Notes: generated by a model from the sequence alone, not told the origin. 64,000 nucleotides of DNA from Candidatus Bathyarchaeota archaeon (GCA_003151735.1 PLYI01000026.1:1-64000); one strand, 5' to 3'; counted from the first letter of the stretch, positions 8,495 to 18,130 are shown. Translations and numbers: made by a program.

Positions 8495-8505
8495 GAGCCA
8501 TGAAG

Positions 8506-9378
8506 ATGCGAAACAGTCACACAAGTTTACGAAAGGATAAGAAGGCAGTTAGCCCAGCTGTCTCAACTGTCATATTGATGGCTGCTGCAGTCGTCATGAT
8601 TCTGGTGGCGATGACTTACGCAAACAACATCTTAAGCACGAAGGTGGCGCAGAACGAGTACAGCGCTAACAAACAATTCCTTCAAACAACCGGGCAGCAG
8701 ATTGACGATATTGCTTGGACGGTTGGCCGTACACAAACAGTCAGTTTCTCAAGTAGGTATGGATTCGTAAAGTTCCAAGAAGCGGCTCTTAACTACACTT
8801 TCAGTATCCACACCAGTTCAGGATGGAAAAACCAAACTTTGGCTGGCCAGACCGGAATTATCCTCTACAACATGCCTGTGAGCTCCTATTCAATGGGCAA
8901 CAACTATTTTGAACGCCTCCCTTCTGGCGCCAACAGCTCATTTCTTCTATCTGACTCCACCTCGCCAATAAGCCAAGTTATATGCGAAGAAAAATTGCCC
9001 ATGAGTGATGGCAGCTACACTCGAATCGTGCTAATTCCCACTATGAGGGTGCTTACTTCAACGGTGACTAATGGTCAACAGACTTCAAGTTACTTCAAGT
9101 TTTATCTGCCAGACCTTGAAAACGGAACAAACCTCTACAGATCCCAATCTATAACCTTGACAGGTAACGGTATCTCCAAAGTTACCCAAAGCAACGTTGA
9201 CCAAGTGGTCATTAGTCTTAGTTTTCCTCAGGCTGCGTCCCTTGGCTTTGGTTCTTCATTTTTCAATTTTAAAAGCACCACCATAACTCTCAACAGCACT
9301 TCAACTCCGCAGATGACTCCTAACTCAGTTGTTGAATTTTACGTTGGAAAAGTGGTAGTTGCAATCGGACAGGTGTAG
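8506..9378 (+). CDS. Archaeal type IV pilin-like protein (pilin N-terminal domain)
   Basis: A 290-residue exported protein with the archaeal pilin N-terminus: a basic leader (LRKDKK), then AVSPAVSTVILMAAAVVMIL, the hydrophobic helix that packs into the pilus core. Cleavage by the prepilin peptidase at 15836-16651 is expected near the K-A-V-S-P junction. The remainder is Ser/Thr/Asn-rich, with several N-x-S/T sequons. The start is placed at ATG 8506 because the GGAG at 8494-8497 is 8 bases away; ATG 8500 in the same frame is only 2 bases away. The gene follows the platform gene by 11 bases, so it belongs to the same operon. Confidence 0.8.
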   Translation: MRNSHTSLRKDKKAVSPAVSTVILMAAAVVMILVAMTYANNILSTKVAQNEYSANKQFLQTTGQQIDDIAWTVGRTQTVSFSSRYGFVKFQEAALNYTFSIHTSSGWKNQTLAGQTGIILYNMPVSSYSMGNNYFERLPSGANSSFLLSDSTSPISQVICEEKLPMSDGSYTRIVLIPTMRVLTSTVTNGQQTSSYFKFYLPDLENGTNLYRSQSITLTGNGISKVTQSNVDQVVISLSFPQAASLGFGSSFFNFKSTTITLNSTSTPQMTPNSVVEFYVGKVVVAIGQV

Positions 9379-9396
9379 AATTATGGAGGTTAAAGC

Positions 9397-9873
9397 ATGC
9401 CGCAGATAGCACTCGAATACATGATAATGGTTCCCGTCTTAATCTTGCAGATCTTCCTTTTTCCATTAACTGCTTCAATAATCATGAATACTTACGTGGA
9501 TTCCCGCATGACAATTGAAATTCAGGAAATAGCGGGACACATGGGCAGTTCGATACAGCAGCTTTACTATACCATTGACCATGGGTCAATATCTAACGGC
9601 TCTATGAAGATCACCTTAGACACTCCGCCCCTAATAGAAGGTTACGCCTACACAACGACCCTAAGTCATGTGACGCATCAGGATACTTCTTACCAGATCA
9701 TGAATGTCACACTCAAGCTTGTTGGCTCTAAAGATCAAGCTTCAACGATAGTGACACTTGGGCAAGATGTTGATTGGCAAGAAAACTTGGCATTCAATAG
9801 TACCGCCCACTCACTTAGTATGGTCGCTACTAAAACAGCAAATTCCATATGGCTATCCTTTGGAGGAACATAG
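9397..9873 (+). CDS. Pilin-like protein with very short class III leader
   Basis: A 158-residue protein that starts almost directly with a class III signal core: M-P-QIALEYMIMVPVLILQ, matching the Q-x-x-L-E-Y pattern cleaved by archaeal prepilin peptidases. A stop codon two codons upstream and a GGAGG site (9385-9389, 7 bases before ATG) fix the start, so the leader is only two residues, unusually short. The C-terminal part is beta-rich with NVTL and NSTA sequons. It is probably a minor pilin. Its TAG stop is followed two bases later by the next gene's GTG start. Confidence 0.72.
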   Translation: MPQIALEYMIMVPVLILQIFLFPLTASIIMNTYVDSRMTIEIQEIAGHMGSSIQQLYYTIDHGSISNGSMKITLDTPPLIEGYAYTTTLSHVTHQDTSYQIMNVTLKLVGSKDQASTIVTLGQDVDWQENLAFNSTAHSLSMVATKTANSIWLSFGGT

Positions 9874-9875
9874 GT

Positions 9876-11096
9876 GTGGCAAGCGGCGGAATAGATCACA
9901 TGATGGCCTTAATCATTTTCATGGCTGCTTTTCTAATTTTTATCGGGCTCTTTAGTCAAACCATGCAAACAGGAATCGCTTATGAACGCCACAATGCATT
10001 GTCGACGAAAACAAGCGACCTGTTAGACAATATACTTCTGAATCCGGGTATACCTAGCAATTGGGGACAAAGTGATAATGCAATCGTGGGCTTCGGGTTG
10101 CAGGACCCAGATTATTCACAGTACCAGTTGAGTTCTTCTTCTCTTATGCGCTTAACTTCCACTCAGTCGCCTGTTTATTATAATGGCACATACTACAGCA
10201 ACGTAACAGCAGGTTTTGGCGCTTACTTGCTTGCTCCATCCGCAAAGAGCCTCAATTACTCTACCGCGTCTAAACTTCTGGGAATAAACGGCACTTACGG
10301 ATTCCAGCTGGCTCTTACACCAACAATAACGGTTTCAATCCAAAAAATATCTGTTGCACCGCTAAACGTCTTAGTTAACGTTTATGGAACAGGTTACCCG
10401 CTTGCAAATGCTCCCATAAGCTACAGTCTCCTATTAATCAACCCAGATGCAAACGACTATCCCTCATATACAATGATAAGCGGCACAAACACCGCGGACT
10501 CATCAGGCTCAGCGCAACTTGTTTTTCCGCAAATCTCAACTGATAACCAATGTTACGCGCTTATAGTTTCTTCTTATCTTGATGGGCTTCAAGGAATAGG
10601 CTATTATGTACATGATTCCCAATCTTTAACTAAAACAATTGTTCCTTTAATAGACAGTTTTCAAAAACGAACCATTCTGCTTGCACACGGAGATTCTGTG
10701 GGTCAACCTCCGCAGCCTCCAGTGCCCTCGCAGTTGAATTATAACGTTTCATTTGTTATCTTAACGGAAGATTACACCCTGCGCCAAGTGCAATTAGACC
10801 AGTCAACTTCAGTTGGGAACCTGGTTTATTCTGGAAGTGGACAAAACTACGCTTCAATAACTGTTCCCAATAATGACGGAATATTAATTGTAACTTACAA
10901 GAACAATGCAGGTCAATACGGAATTGTTATGATGCCTTGGAGGTTAGATTCCTTGGCTTTTCCCTTAACGTTCGGCGGCAACCCAGCGGGGCAAGAATGG
11001 GTAACAACTGACCTTCGCCAAGTAGACATCGGCGGCATTGCGTACCAAGCAAAACTCGAACTATGGAATCTGCAAGGATATTCGGGGAGTGGCTAA
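9876..11096 (+). CDS. Pilin-like surface protein with Ig-like region
   Basis: A protein of about 406 residues. The N-terminus ASGGIDHMMALIIFMAAFLI has a Gly-Gly then hydrophobic helix like a pilin core. The body is Ser/Thr/Tyr-rich with a beta-sandwich-like section (ISVAPLNVLVNVYGTGYPLA) resembling carboxypeptidase-regulatory or Ig-like modules, and many sequons. An ATG at 9849 in frame would overlap the upstream gene by 25 bases, but GTG 9876 sits 9 bases after GGAGG (9862-9866) and directly after the previous stop, so it is preferred. The gene ends with TAA abutting the next ATG. Likely a pilus-associated minor subunit; no close family recognised. Confidence 0.7.
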   Translation: MASGGIDHMMALIIFMAAFLIFIGLFSQTMQTGIAYERHNALSTKTSDLLDNILLNPGIPSNWGQSDNAIVGFGLQDPDYSQYQLSSSSLMRLTSTQSPVYYNGTYYSNVTAGFGAYLLAPSAKSLNYSTASKLLGINGTYGFQLALTPTITVSIQKISVAPLNVLVNVYGTGYPLANAPISYSLLLINPDANDYPSYTMISGTNTADSSGSAQLVFPQISTDNQCYALIVSSYLDGLQGIGYYVHDSQSLTKTIVPLIDSFQKRTILLAHGDSVGQPPQPPVPSQLNYNVSFVILTEDYTLRQVQLDQSTSVGNLVYSGSGQNYASITVPNNDGILIVTYKNNAGQYGIVMMPWRLDSLAFPLTFGGNPAGQEWVTTDLRQVDIGGIAYQAKLELWNLQGYSGSG

Positions 11097-12452
11097 ATGA
11101 TTCGCACGATTGAAGTTCTTTTTGTGATCATAATTCTCGCTGGCGCATTCGTCACAGTTTCATACTTTACGGTTTTGCCGGAGCCAAGGCAGGTTTCACC
11201 CATAAATCTCAGGCGTCTCTCATTCACAACTTTGCAGACGCTTGATTCAAACTATGCTTTAAGCAGAGCTGCTTTCGAAACCGACAACGCCACAGTCTGG
11301 GGTGGGGTACAAGTTGCACTTTCAGCCTCCTTACCGCCCGACGTGGTATACAACCTTACGGTGTACGATGTGAACGACCAACAAGGACAAGTATACAATT
11401 ACGTAACTTCCATTTCAAACGCTGCCAGCCAAGGCACAACCTCCGATGTCGCCACATACGCAGTGGCTTCTTCGAATGTGACTTTTAACTTTACGCCAGA
11501 GAAAATCGGGGAGAGCATCGGCGGAACAACACTCTATATCCTCAATTGCAGCGATGCAAACGGCTGGTGGATTACAGGTTATACAGCCCAGAGCCTAGCC
11601 CAAGATCTATACAACCTGTTATCGCCTTATTTTACTAATACAGTAATGGTTCAGAATACAACTCAGCTTAGACAACTAATCGATAATCAGACAATTTCTG
11701 GCTCACCCAGCGAGCGGGTTCAAAACGCCGTCGTAATCAATACCTTCGGCGAAAGCGTTCCAATGCCTTCTGAATATTATCAAGGTAATTCCCGCCAAAA
11801 TCTAGGTTATGATCCGGCTGCTCAAAGCAATTACGGCTACGGCTACGTTAAGTACTGTTGGACTTTGGGAAATACTGTTCGTATGTACAATTGGACTTGG
11901 GCCAGCATTGTCGGTTACCCCTTTTATTATGTTAGCAACAACGGAGTTTTCTCAAGTGGCCAGAACGGTTGGGGTATTTATGGAATGAAAATGACTAGCC
12001 AAGGTGGATCAATAGCCTTTCTCCAAGGCTTAGACAATCAACCGTATACCTATGATGCAACTGGTGTCGCTAGCGATGTTGGGGGCGTTACCCTTACGAA
12101 CCAAGCCATTGAATTCACCAATTATTACGGAATTTACCCTTCGGCATACCAAACATCTACAAGAGCACTATCTAACTCCATATTGCAAAGTTATCATCTG
12201 AGCATTGGATTTAACGTTTTCAATCCTGTTGGAACTAACAATCCTGGTGCAATATACAATCACAAGGCATCAGGTTCATCGAACATTACGGGGTCGCTTT
12301 TAGCTTTAGGGTTAACCCGAACACCCGATGTTCGAGTTACAGGTTTAAGTCTTCTCTCGTATTATCAGCCAAGACTCTATGCTTCCCAGTATACAGCAGC
12401 TGGCACCACGAGAATAGTAATTTTACAATTGGGTTTAGTGGGGAGTGGTTAA
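11097..12452 (+). CDS. Pilin-like surface protein
   Basis: A 451-residue exported protein that opens with a single hydrophobic helix (MIRTIEVLFVIIILAGAF) and continues as a Ser/Thr/Asn/Gln-rich extracellular domain with numerous N-x-S/T sites. The segment IGGTTLYILNCSDANGWWI begins a Rossmann-like section ending in VVINTFGESVPMP. The ATG immediately follows the upstream TAA, and its own TAA immediately precedes the next ATG, so translation is coupled across the five-gene run. No enzyme motif is visible. It is placed as part of the pilus by context, not by family. Confidence 0.68.
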   Translation: MIRTIEVLFVIIILAGAFVTVSYFTVLPEPRQVSPINLRRLSFTTLQTLDSNYALSRAAFETDNATVWGGVQVALSASLPPDVVYNLTVYDVNDQQGQVYNYVTSISNAASQGTTSDVATYAVASSNVTFNFTPEKIGESIGGTTLYILNCSDANGWWITGYTAQSLAQDLYNLLSPYFTNTVMVQNTTQLRQLIDNQTISGSPSERVQNAVVINTFGESVPMPSEYYQGNSRQNLGYDPAAQSNYGYGYVKYCWTLGNTVRMYNWTWASIVGYPFYYVSNNGVFSSGQNGWGIYGMKMTSQGGSIAFLQGLDNQPYTYDATGVASDVGGVTLTNQAIEFTNYYGIYPSAYQTSTRALSNSILQSYHLSIGFNVFNPVGTNNPGAIYNHKASGSSNITGSLLALGLTRTPDVRVTGLSLLSYYQPRLYASQYTAAGTTRIVILQLGLVGSG

Positions 12453-15400
12453 ATGAACAATAAAGGTCAATTTTCAATCATAGCTGCTTTGCTTGTTGCG
12501 GTAGTTTTAATCGGTTCAGTGATGACAACTTACTCTGCAATACGCTACAGCCCCGTTCAAGGACAGCCTCAAATCTTAAGTTCAGTAGATGAAAGCAATC
12601 AGGCGCTAAAGCAGCTTTTAGGCTTTACTGTGGGGTATTATGGTTCGGTTTTGAAAGTTACTGGTAACGTGACTTATGCTCAACAATTAGCTAACAATTA
12701 TTTCGATAGTGGTCTAACGAATGCGGGAGCTATTAAACCAGAGTGGGGTCTATCGTTAAATAATACTAATTTGGAACTTAAAGCCAACTGGTTTACGAAT
12801 GATAGTTACAGTCAAGGTGACATGAACGTCACTTATGATTTGAACGGTTTAGGCATTACAGGAGTAAGCTATTCTGCCTCAACTCGATTAGAGGTACAAG
12901 TATCAGACATTAACTCAACAACACAAGCACAGTTCAAGATATTAACAGATAACGGCGAACCCTTAATCAACCTTGGAGATAGCAGCATAAAGTTCTACCG
13001 TTATGTGTATGGAAATCTAACATGGGATTTCTCATCGCCGACTAACATAATTTCAAATGAAGATGGAACCTATTTAGTTGATCTTCCTCCAGGGGTTTCC
13101 GGCAACTCCTACGTGGTTCAAGTGGAAGATACCCGCGGACTCTCAGTTCTGGCGTCAGCATTTAGCGAATTTACAACTTCAATCGCCTGGAACACAACCG
13201 GGTTTAAACTCACCCCGGATTATGTTGACAGTGCCAACTTGAATGTTTTGGGAACTCACAGTAACTTCAACGCCCAACAAAACGGACCAGACGGTATCTA
13301 CGACACTTTGACGGAAGCAGCTTCAGGATCAACATATGTGCCTAGCTACCCTACAAATTATAACCTCTTAGGATCAACTACATTAGCAGGTGGCTCCACA
13401 AGCAGCTTACAAGTTAATGATGGATCTTACATGAGTTTCGACTCTTATGTTGGGTCTTTTGGTGGCTCAGCCATTTTCGGATACAACACTCAAGGTGGAT
13501 CAACTACAGGAATAAATAATATAGTTGGTTCCAAGTTCACAATCACTCAGGCTGGCCTTGCGACTAATATAACTGCGTATTTGAACTCGGGGGGTTCAGC
13601 GTTCAAAGCTCAAGCCGCAATTTATTCTAGTGATGGTAGCACTCGAATCGGAACAACAGAGGGGAAAGTTTTCAATAATGCAAATGGTTGGGTGACATTC
13701 AACTTTATTTCTCAGCCGATTTTAGCAGCTTCTACAGATTATGTTTTAGTTGTCTGGTCAAACTCAAGCAATGTTAATATTTACCGTGATAATGGTGCGG
13801 CAGAAAGATTCCAGGCAAGTGGAACCTATTCTACTTGGCCTGCATCTGTTAGCGACCAAGGTAGTAAACGAACGTTTAGTATCTACTGTACTTACTCTCC
13901 TGCAAACCAATACACAGCACAGGTTGAGTTAACTGGAAATTCCACCGCTTCTTTTCCTTGGGCTGATCTTGCTTGGACAGTGGATGGTTCCGCTTCCCAA
14001 GGTGGTGTGTCTGCGACTTTCCGACTCTATAACTCGGCGACAGGACAATATGCAAGTAGCGGGGACGGGTTTATGACTGTTACATTGGGAGCAGGTGACC
14101 AGACAAAGCTTCAAACAATAATTACCAACCCTGCAAGTTTTCTTAACAGCAGTGGATACTGGAAAGTCAATATAACTGCTGTTAAGTCTGCTTCGACGCC
14201 CTTTGACCTCAATTTGGACTTTGTACAGTATAATCCAGATACTCCCAATTATGCGCTAAATCTTCAAGAGCAATGGACAAACGTTAACGCCACAAACCTC
14301 CGCCAAGATTTATGTATAAAAACAGGCACCATGAGCTCTGAGCCTTTGACTGTGCAGATTTTGCATGCTGGCAAATGGCAGAACCTAACAACGCTGACTC
14401 CCAATTACTTCAACAATGTTTCCCTCGCGCCATACATAGATTCAACAACTCTTACCATCCGCTTTATAGATGGCAATAACGCCACAGACCCGATTCAAGA
14501 CAGCTGGAACATCGATGCAGTCTACCTGCAAGATGAGCCCGACATCAACTTCCTTGTCAACCTGCAACAATCCACATTCACGATGGAAGTATTGCAGAAC
14601 GGCACGATGAGATGGCTTGGTCAAAACATGCAGTTAACTACCCAAACCTTGCCAATTCCTCCAATCCCCGTAAAAGCAATTCATATTAATCAAACCATCA
14701 ATGGCGTAAATCAGGAAGTCCCCTTCCAAATTGAAGATTGGGGATCCAACTACCAAATACCACTGGGCTTAACAAGCAATACTACACTTTTCGGCAATAG
14801 ACAAATGATTGTTTTCCTCTTAAACGGCAAAGTCTCTGATTTCACGGTTTGGTGGGATGGAAACGACGTGGCGACCCAGACACCACTAGCATTTACTAAC
14901 AAGTACTTCACCAACGACAATCCCAACGCCAATCCGCCAACTCTTTCAAACGGCTACGTTACTCTATCAATTGGAGGCTTTAACGTTAAAGCAACTGTAG
15001 GCTCAACATCAAGCACATCAAATTTCATCCGCATAAACCAGCAAGCAAGTACATACGGCGCAGGCGCAGCATTCGTCATTCACCACGGCATAGTCAGAGA
15101 TGTCATCCAGCAAGAGGCGGAATGGAACAACGGACCACCAGGGTCCCCCAACCTGTATGCAAACATCGTCTTAACGTTACCAGCAAACGCGACCTACTAC
15201 ACATATCAGCTACGAATAATGTTCATTGATTCAGCTCAAATACGCTCCATCACAGATTTATCTCCAATCCAGTTAGCAACATCTCTTAGTTCCCCACAGT
15301 TGCAAACCGAAAACGGCACACTTGCTGGCTCCCCCATTCTCCAGAATGGAACTGGAACATTCATTAACGGTACAAGCGGCAGCTGGACACAGCATCACTT

Positions 15401-15725
15401 TAGCCAATTTACAACTCAAGACAATGTTAAAGGAGCGGGTATAATGTTCACTGATATAGCTAACCAAAAACTTTACGCGTTTGATTCATTCGCTGGAAGC
15501 AGTTCTAAAGGCGGTTTAAAAGTTGGTGCTGCATCACTTGAGATGGATCCTGTGAGTTCAGGGCAGGTTCCATTTACATTCGCCTATGACATTACTTGGC
15601 AGGGCGCTGTAGCGACGTTTGATGGAACCACGCCATTGTGCAATTTGTATGATAGTACAACACCGATGGGACTTTGGATTTTGGTTGAGTATCCGCCTAC
15701 GTTGACGGTCACTCCGAAAAGCTAA
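12453..15725 (+). CDS. Giant pilin-like surface adhesin, 1090 aa
   Basis: A 1090-residue exported protein that begins with a class-III-type signal (NNKGQFSIIAALLVAVVLIG), where cleavage is expected after Gly in KGQ. The N-terminal 180 residues resemble the preceding pilin-like proteins. Residues about 305-482 form a separate beta-sandwich unit (from GSTTLAGGSTSSLQVNDGS to TYSPANQY), similar in feel to carbohydrate-binding or DUF4082-like adhesion modules. The remaining 600 residues are further beta-rich domains. No C-terminal membrane helix or CTERM is present, so attachment would be through the pilin-like helix. Sequons are abundant. It is the largest gene of the locus and likely the tip adhesin. 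Confidence 0.72.
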   Translation: MNNKGQFSIIAALLVAVVLIGSVMTTYSAIRYSPVQGQPQILSSVDESNQALKQLLGFTVGYYGSVLKVTGNVTYAQQLANNYFDSGLTNAGAIKPEWGLSLNNTNLELKANWFTNDSYSQGDMNVTYDLNGLGITGVSYSASTRLEVQVSDINSTTQAQFKILTDNGEPLINLGDSSIKFYRYVYGNLTWDFSSPTNIISNEDGTYLVDLPPGVSGNSYVVQVEDTRGLSVLASAFSEFTTSIAWNTTGFKLTPDYVDSANLNVLGTHSNFNAQQNGPDGIYDTLTEAASGSTYVPSYPTNYNLLGSTTLAGGSTSSLQVNDGSYMSFDSYVGSFGGSAIFGYNTQGGSTTGINNIVGSKFTITQAGLATNITAYLNSGGSAFKAQAAIYSSDGSTRIGTTEGKVFNNANGWVTFNFISQPILAASTDYVLVVWSNSSNVNIYRDNGAAERFQASGTYSTWPASVSDQGSKRTFSIYCTYSPANQYTAQVELTGNSTASFPWADLAWTVDGSASQGGVSATFRLYNSATGQYASSGDGFMTVTLGAGDQTKLQTIITNPASFLNSSGYWKVNITAVKSASTPFDLNLDFVQYNPDTPNYALNLQEQWTNVNATNLRQDLCIKTGTMSSEPLTVQILHAGKWQNLTTLTPNYFNNVSLAPYIDSTTLTIRFIDGNNATDPIQDSWNIDAVYLQDEPDINFLVNLQQSTFTMEVLQNGTMRWLGQNMQLTTQTLPIPPIPVKAIHINQTINGVNQEVPFQIEDWGSNYQIPLGLTSNTTLFGNRQMIVFLLNGKVSDFTVWWDGNDVATQTPLAFTNKYFTNDNPNANPPTLSNGYVTLSIGGFNVKATVGSTSSTSNFIRINQQASTYGAGAAFVIHHGIVRDVIQQEAEWNNGPPGSPNLYANIVLTLPANATYYTYQLRIMFIDSAQIRSITDLSPIQLATSLSSPQLQTENGTLAGSPILQNGTGTFINGTSGSWTQHHFSQFTTQDNVKGAGIMFTDIANQKLYAFDSFAGSSSKGGLKVGAASLEMDPVSSGQVPFTFAYDITWQGAVATFDGTTPLCNLYDSTTPMGLWILVEYPPTLTVTPKS

Positions 15726-15835
15726 GCCTCCAAAAACTGCTCGACTCCATTGTGCGATTCAGCGATTACCGACAAAATCTTATTAGCATAAACCATCAAC
15801 ATGCTACACAATAACAGCTGAAGGGTGCACCACAA

Positions 15836-16651
15836 ATTCAATCTATTCAAGCGATCCTGATAGGGGCAAGCATAACAATTTCCTTAGCTGTCTTGTTCTA
15901 TGCTTCTTGGAGTGACTACAAAACACGTGAAGTAAGCAACCGCGTCTGGGCAATCTACGCACCCATAGCCATCGCATTATCTTTGACTGAACTGCTTTTG
16001 TATGAGCCTTCCCAGTGGCCCATCTACGGTTTAAGCGTAGGTGTGACCGTGGGGCTGGCGCTTTTGCTGTTTTACGCTGGCGGCTTCGGCGGCGCAGATT
16101 CAAAAGCCCTCATGTGCATTGCAGTAGCCCTGCCCTTTGCTCCTTTGGCTTTGTTTACCCCTTTGCTAGCGGTGTCACCAACATCACAAGTTGTATTTCC
16201 AATAACTATCTTTGGCAACGCGGTTTTGTTCGCGGCGGCAAGCGGCATATATATGATACTGCGCAACATCATCTGGCACAAAAAAACCAAAACCTCAATG
16301 TTTCCTGGTGCCCTCGCGTCTGAATCAATTGGGAAAAAGTTTCTTGTATTGATTACTGGTTACAAGATGAAGGTTTCTAAGGTGAAAGAGAAATGGCATA
16401 TTTTTCCATTGGAAGATGTGGATGACCAATTTGTTAACTTGAAACGTAAGCTCGTTATTGTGCCTCATGATGAGGGACGCGAAAAAATCGTTGAACGCTT
16501 ATCGAAAGCTTCTGAAGAAGGCAAAATTGACGGTTATGTTTGGGCGACGCCTGGGTTGCCTATGTTGATTTTTGTTACTTTAGGCTTTATTGTTGCCCTG
16601 TTTCTTGGGGATTTTGTGTGGTTGCTGGTTAGGCTTGTTTTAGGCGCCTAA
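15836..16651 (+). CDS. FlaK-type prepilin/preflagellin peptidase (A24 family)
   Basis: An integral-membrane aspartic protease that removes class III leaders from pilins. It aligns with archaeal FlaK through its length: first catalytic Asp in SWSDYKTREVSNRVW, second in GGFGGADSKAL (the usual GxGD with the second Gly replaced by Ala), then GYKMKVSKVKEK and the closing WATPGLPMLIFVTLGF. The first canonical start, TTG 15893, would remove the first membrane helix. The frame continues upstream without ATG, GTG or TTG to a stop at 15812 and encodes IQAILIGASITISLAVLFYA, matching FlaK helix 1. ATT 15836, 8 bases after GGGTG (15823-15827), is therefore taken as the probable start. An indel linking GTG 15825 is an alternative. 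Confidence 0.82.
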   Translation: MQSIQAILIGASITISLAVLFYASWSDYKTREVSNRVWAIYAPIAIALSLTELLLYEPSQWPIYGLSVGVTVGLALLLFYAGGFGGADSKALMCIAVALPFAPLALFTPLLAVSPTSQVVFPITIFGNAVLFAAASGIYMILRNIIWHKKTKTSMFPGALASESIGKKFLVLITGYKMKVSKVKEKWHIFPLEDVDDQFVNLKRKLVIVPHDEGREKIVERLSKASEEGKIDGYVWATPGLPMLIFVTLGFIVALFLGDFVWLLVRLVLGA

Positions 16652-16661
16652 AAACTGAAAA

Positions 16662-16889
16662 TTACTGTAAAAGGTTTTTGCTTCGTTTTGAATATGAAAT
16701 CGACGCGGTAACCATGGAGACTGAGCCGAAACCGACGAATGCGAGGGCAATTCCCCGATACGGGTAAGCTAAACTTAAACTTAAAGCCGCGTTGTTGCCG
16801 ACTGCACCTTGATATGAATAAAAGAACATGGCTACTGCAAACAAAGTAATTGCAATAAGTAGTAAACTAACTTCTGTTTTGAACTTCAA
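16662..16889 (-). CDS. Small two-helix membrane protein
   Basis: A 75-residue protein with two hydrophobic helices (about 7-28 and 45-65), a short Gly/Asn loop and a basic C-terminus (YSKRSKNLLQ). No conserved enzymatic residue. It is convergent with the prepilin peptidase, ending 10 bases from its stop. A C-terminal position-in-locus role is possible but not supported by sequence. Moderate confidence because it is short but has sensible membrane topology. Confidence 0.55.
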   Translation of the reverse strand: MKFKTEVSLLLIAITLFAVAMFFYSYQGAVGNNAALSLSLAYPYRGIALAFVGFGSVSMVTASISYSKRSKNLLQ

Positions 16890-16981
16890 ACTCCTCTACC
16901 CCTTTCCAAGTATATGAATCCATACTTAAATCAAAAGGTTATTTTAGCCTTTTGGAATTTACCCTCTGTAGGAGCCTTCTC

Positions 16982-18061
16982 ATGTCTTTCGCAAATTGCA
17001 AAACGGATCTGCTGAGCTTTCTGAAAAAAAACCTTAAAGAATGCAAAGTCGTTGTATTGCCTGATTTCTTCCTTGACAGACTCATAAATCTTGATTGGGA
17101 TGCCGCCGAGTTTTCTGGGTTGGTTGAGGAAGTGGCTAAAAGGAAGGGCGGAAGCTTAGACGGAATCCCTCAGGCTGACCTGCGCGGGGGAAACGCCATT
17201 AACGTTGCAGCAGCCTTGGCCCGTTTAGGTGTGGAAGTCACGCCCATTGTTTGCACGAGTGAATTTGGCTTGGAACAAATCAAATACCACTTCAAAAACA
17301 CCCCCATCGACACCTCACATATAGAAACCCGCGGAAAAGCATCAATGACAACCGCGTTAGAATTCAAAAACCAAAATGAAAAAACCAACGTTATGCTCCG
17401 AGATTTAGGTTCGTTAGCAGATTTTGGGCCTGCAAACCTCGATGAGCGCGATTTTTCCTTGATTGAAGATGCCGATTATGTATGCGTTTTTAATTGGGCA
17501 GGAACCTTAAGGTTTGGTACCGAGCTGGCTCAAGCTGTTTTTGAATGGAAAAAGCGGATTGGCAAAGGTAAGACTTACTATGATACTGCTGACCCGACTC
17601 CAAAGACCAAAGAAATTCCTGATTTGATAACGAAGGTTCTGAAAACTAACAGAGTGGATATCTTAAGTCTAAACGAGAATGAAGCAATAACCTACGCAAG
17701 CCTCCTCGACGAGAGCTTAAAAGAGAAGCTAACGCTGGGGTTTGCGGAATTAGCAATGGAATCGGCACGGGTTTTAGCCAAGAGTTTGCCTGCAAGAATT
17801 GACTTGCATACCACGGTTTTCTCAGCCACTTTGAAGGGGAAAAGCGAGGTTATTGTTCCAACGTTTAAAGTTAAGGTTCTGCGGGCTACTGGAGCAGGTG
17901 ACGCATGGAATGCAGGTAATATCTTGGGTGACCATAATGGGCTCTCTGAGGAGTGCCGTTTAACCTTGGCAAATGCTGTTTCCGCCTGCTACCTGTCAGA
18001 CGCTGAAGGAGTACACCCGACCAAAGCAAAACTTTCCATGTTTCTTAGAAATTATGTTTAG
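16982..18061 (+). CDS. PfkB-family carbohydrate kinase
   Basis: A 359-residue sugar kinase of the PfkB/ribokinase family. The N-terminal substrate motif is seen as DLRGGNAINVAAALARLGVE and the C-terminal anion-hole motif as ATGAGDAWNAG with the catalytic Asp at about 307. The middle part LSLNENEAITYA fits the family's switch region. The frame is open back to TTG 16952, but ATG 16982 lies 7 bases after GGAG (16971-16974) and is taken as the start. The substrate cannot be read from sequence. It precedes glmM-glmU by about 70 bases with a separate TATA box, so a sugar or aminosugar substrate is likely but unproven. Confidence 0.82.
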   Translation: MSFANCKTDLLSFLKKNLKECKVVVLPDFFLDRLINLDWDAAEFSGLVEEVAKRKGGSLDGIPQADLRGGNAINVAAALARLGVEVTPIVCTSEFGLEQIKYHFKNTPIDTSHIETRGKASMTTALEFKNQNEKTNVMLRDLGSLADFGPANLDERDFSLIEDADYVCVFNWAGTLRFGTELAQAVFEWKKRIGKGKTYYDTADPTPKTKEIPDLITKVLKTNRVDILSLNENEAITYASLLDESLKEKLTLGFAELAMESARVLAKSLPARIDLHTTVFSATLKGKSEVIVPTFKVKVLRATGAGDAWNAGNILGDHNGLSEECRLTLANAVSACYLSDAEGVHPTKAKLSMFLRNYV

Positions 18062-18070
18062 GTGGATGCC

Positions 18071-18083
18071 AAATTATTTTAAG
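18071..18083 (+). promoter_or_regulatory. TATA box for glmM-glmU
   Basis: AAATTATTTTAAG lies about 50 bases before the ATG at 18131, in the short gap after the kinase gene, and suggests that glmM-glmU can be transcribed independently. Confidence 0.45.
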
Positions 18084-18130
18084 CAACAAGCCGCTACCAT
18101 GCAGGTAACAGTTAACTTAGGTGTATATGG

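Noticed and set aside
5029-16651. Archaellum (fla/arl) locus
   Set aside because: ATPase, platform and FlaK-like peptidase fit, but FlaH, FlaG, FlaF and a typical archaellin are absent.
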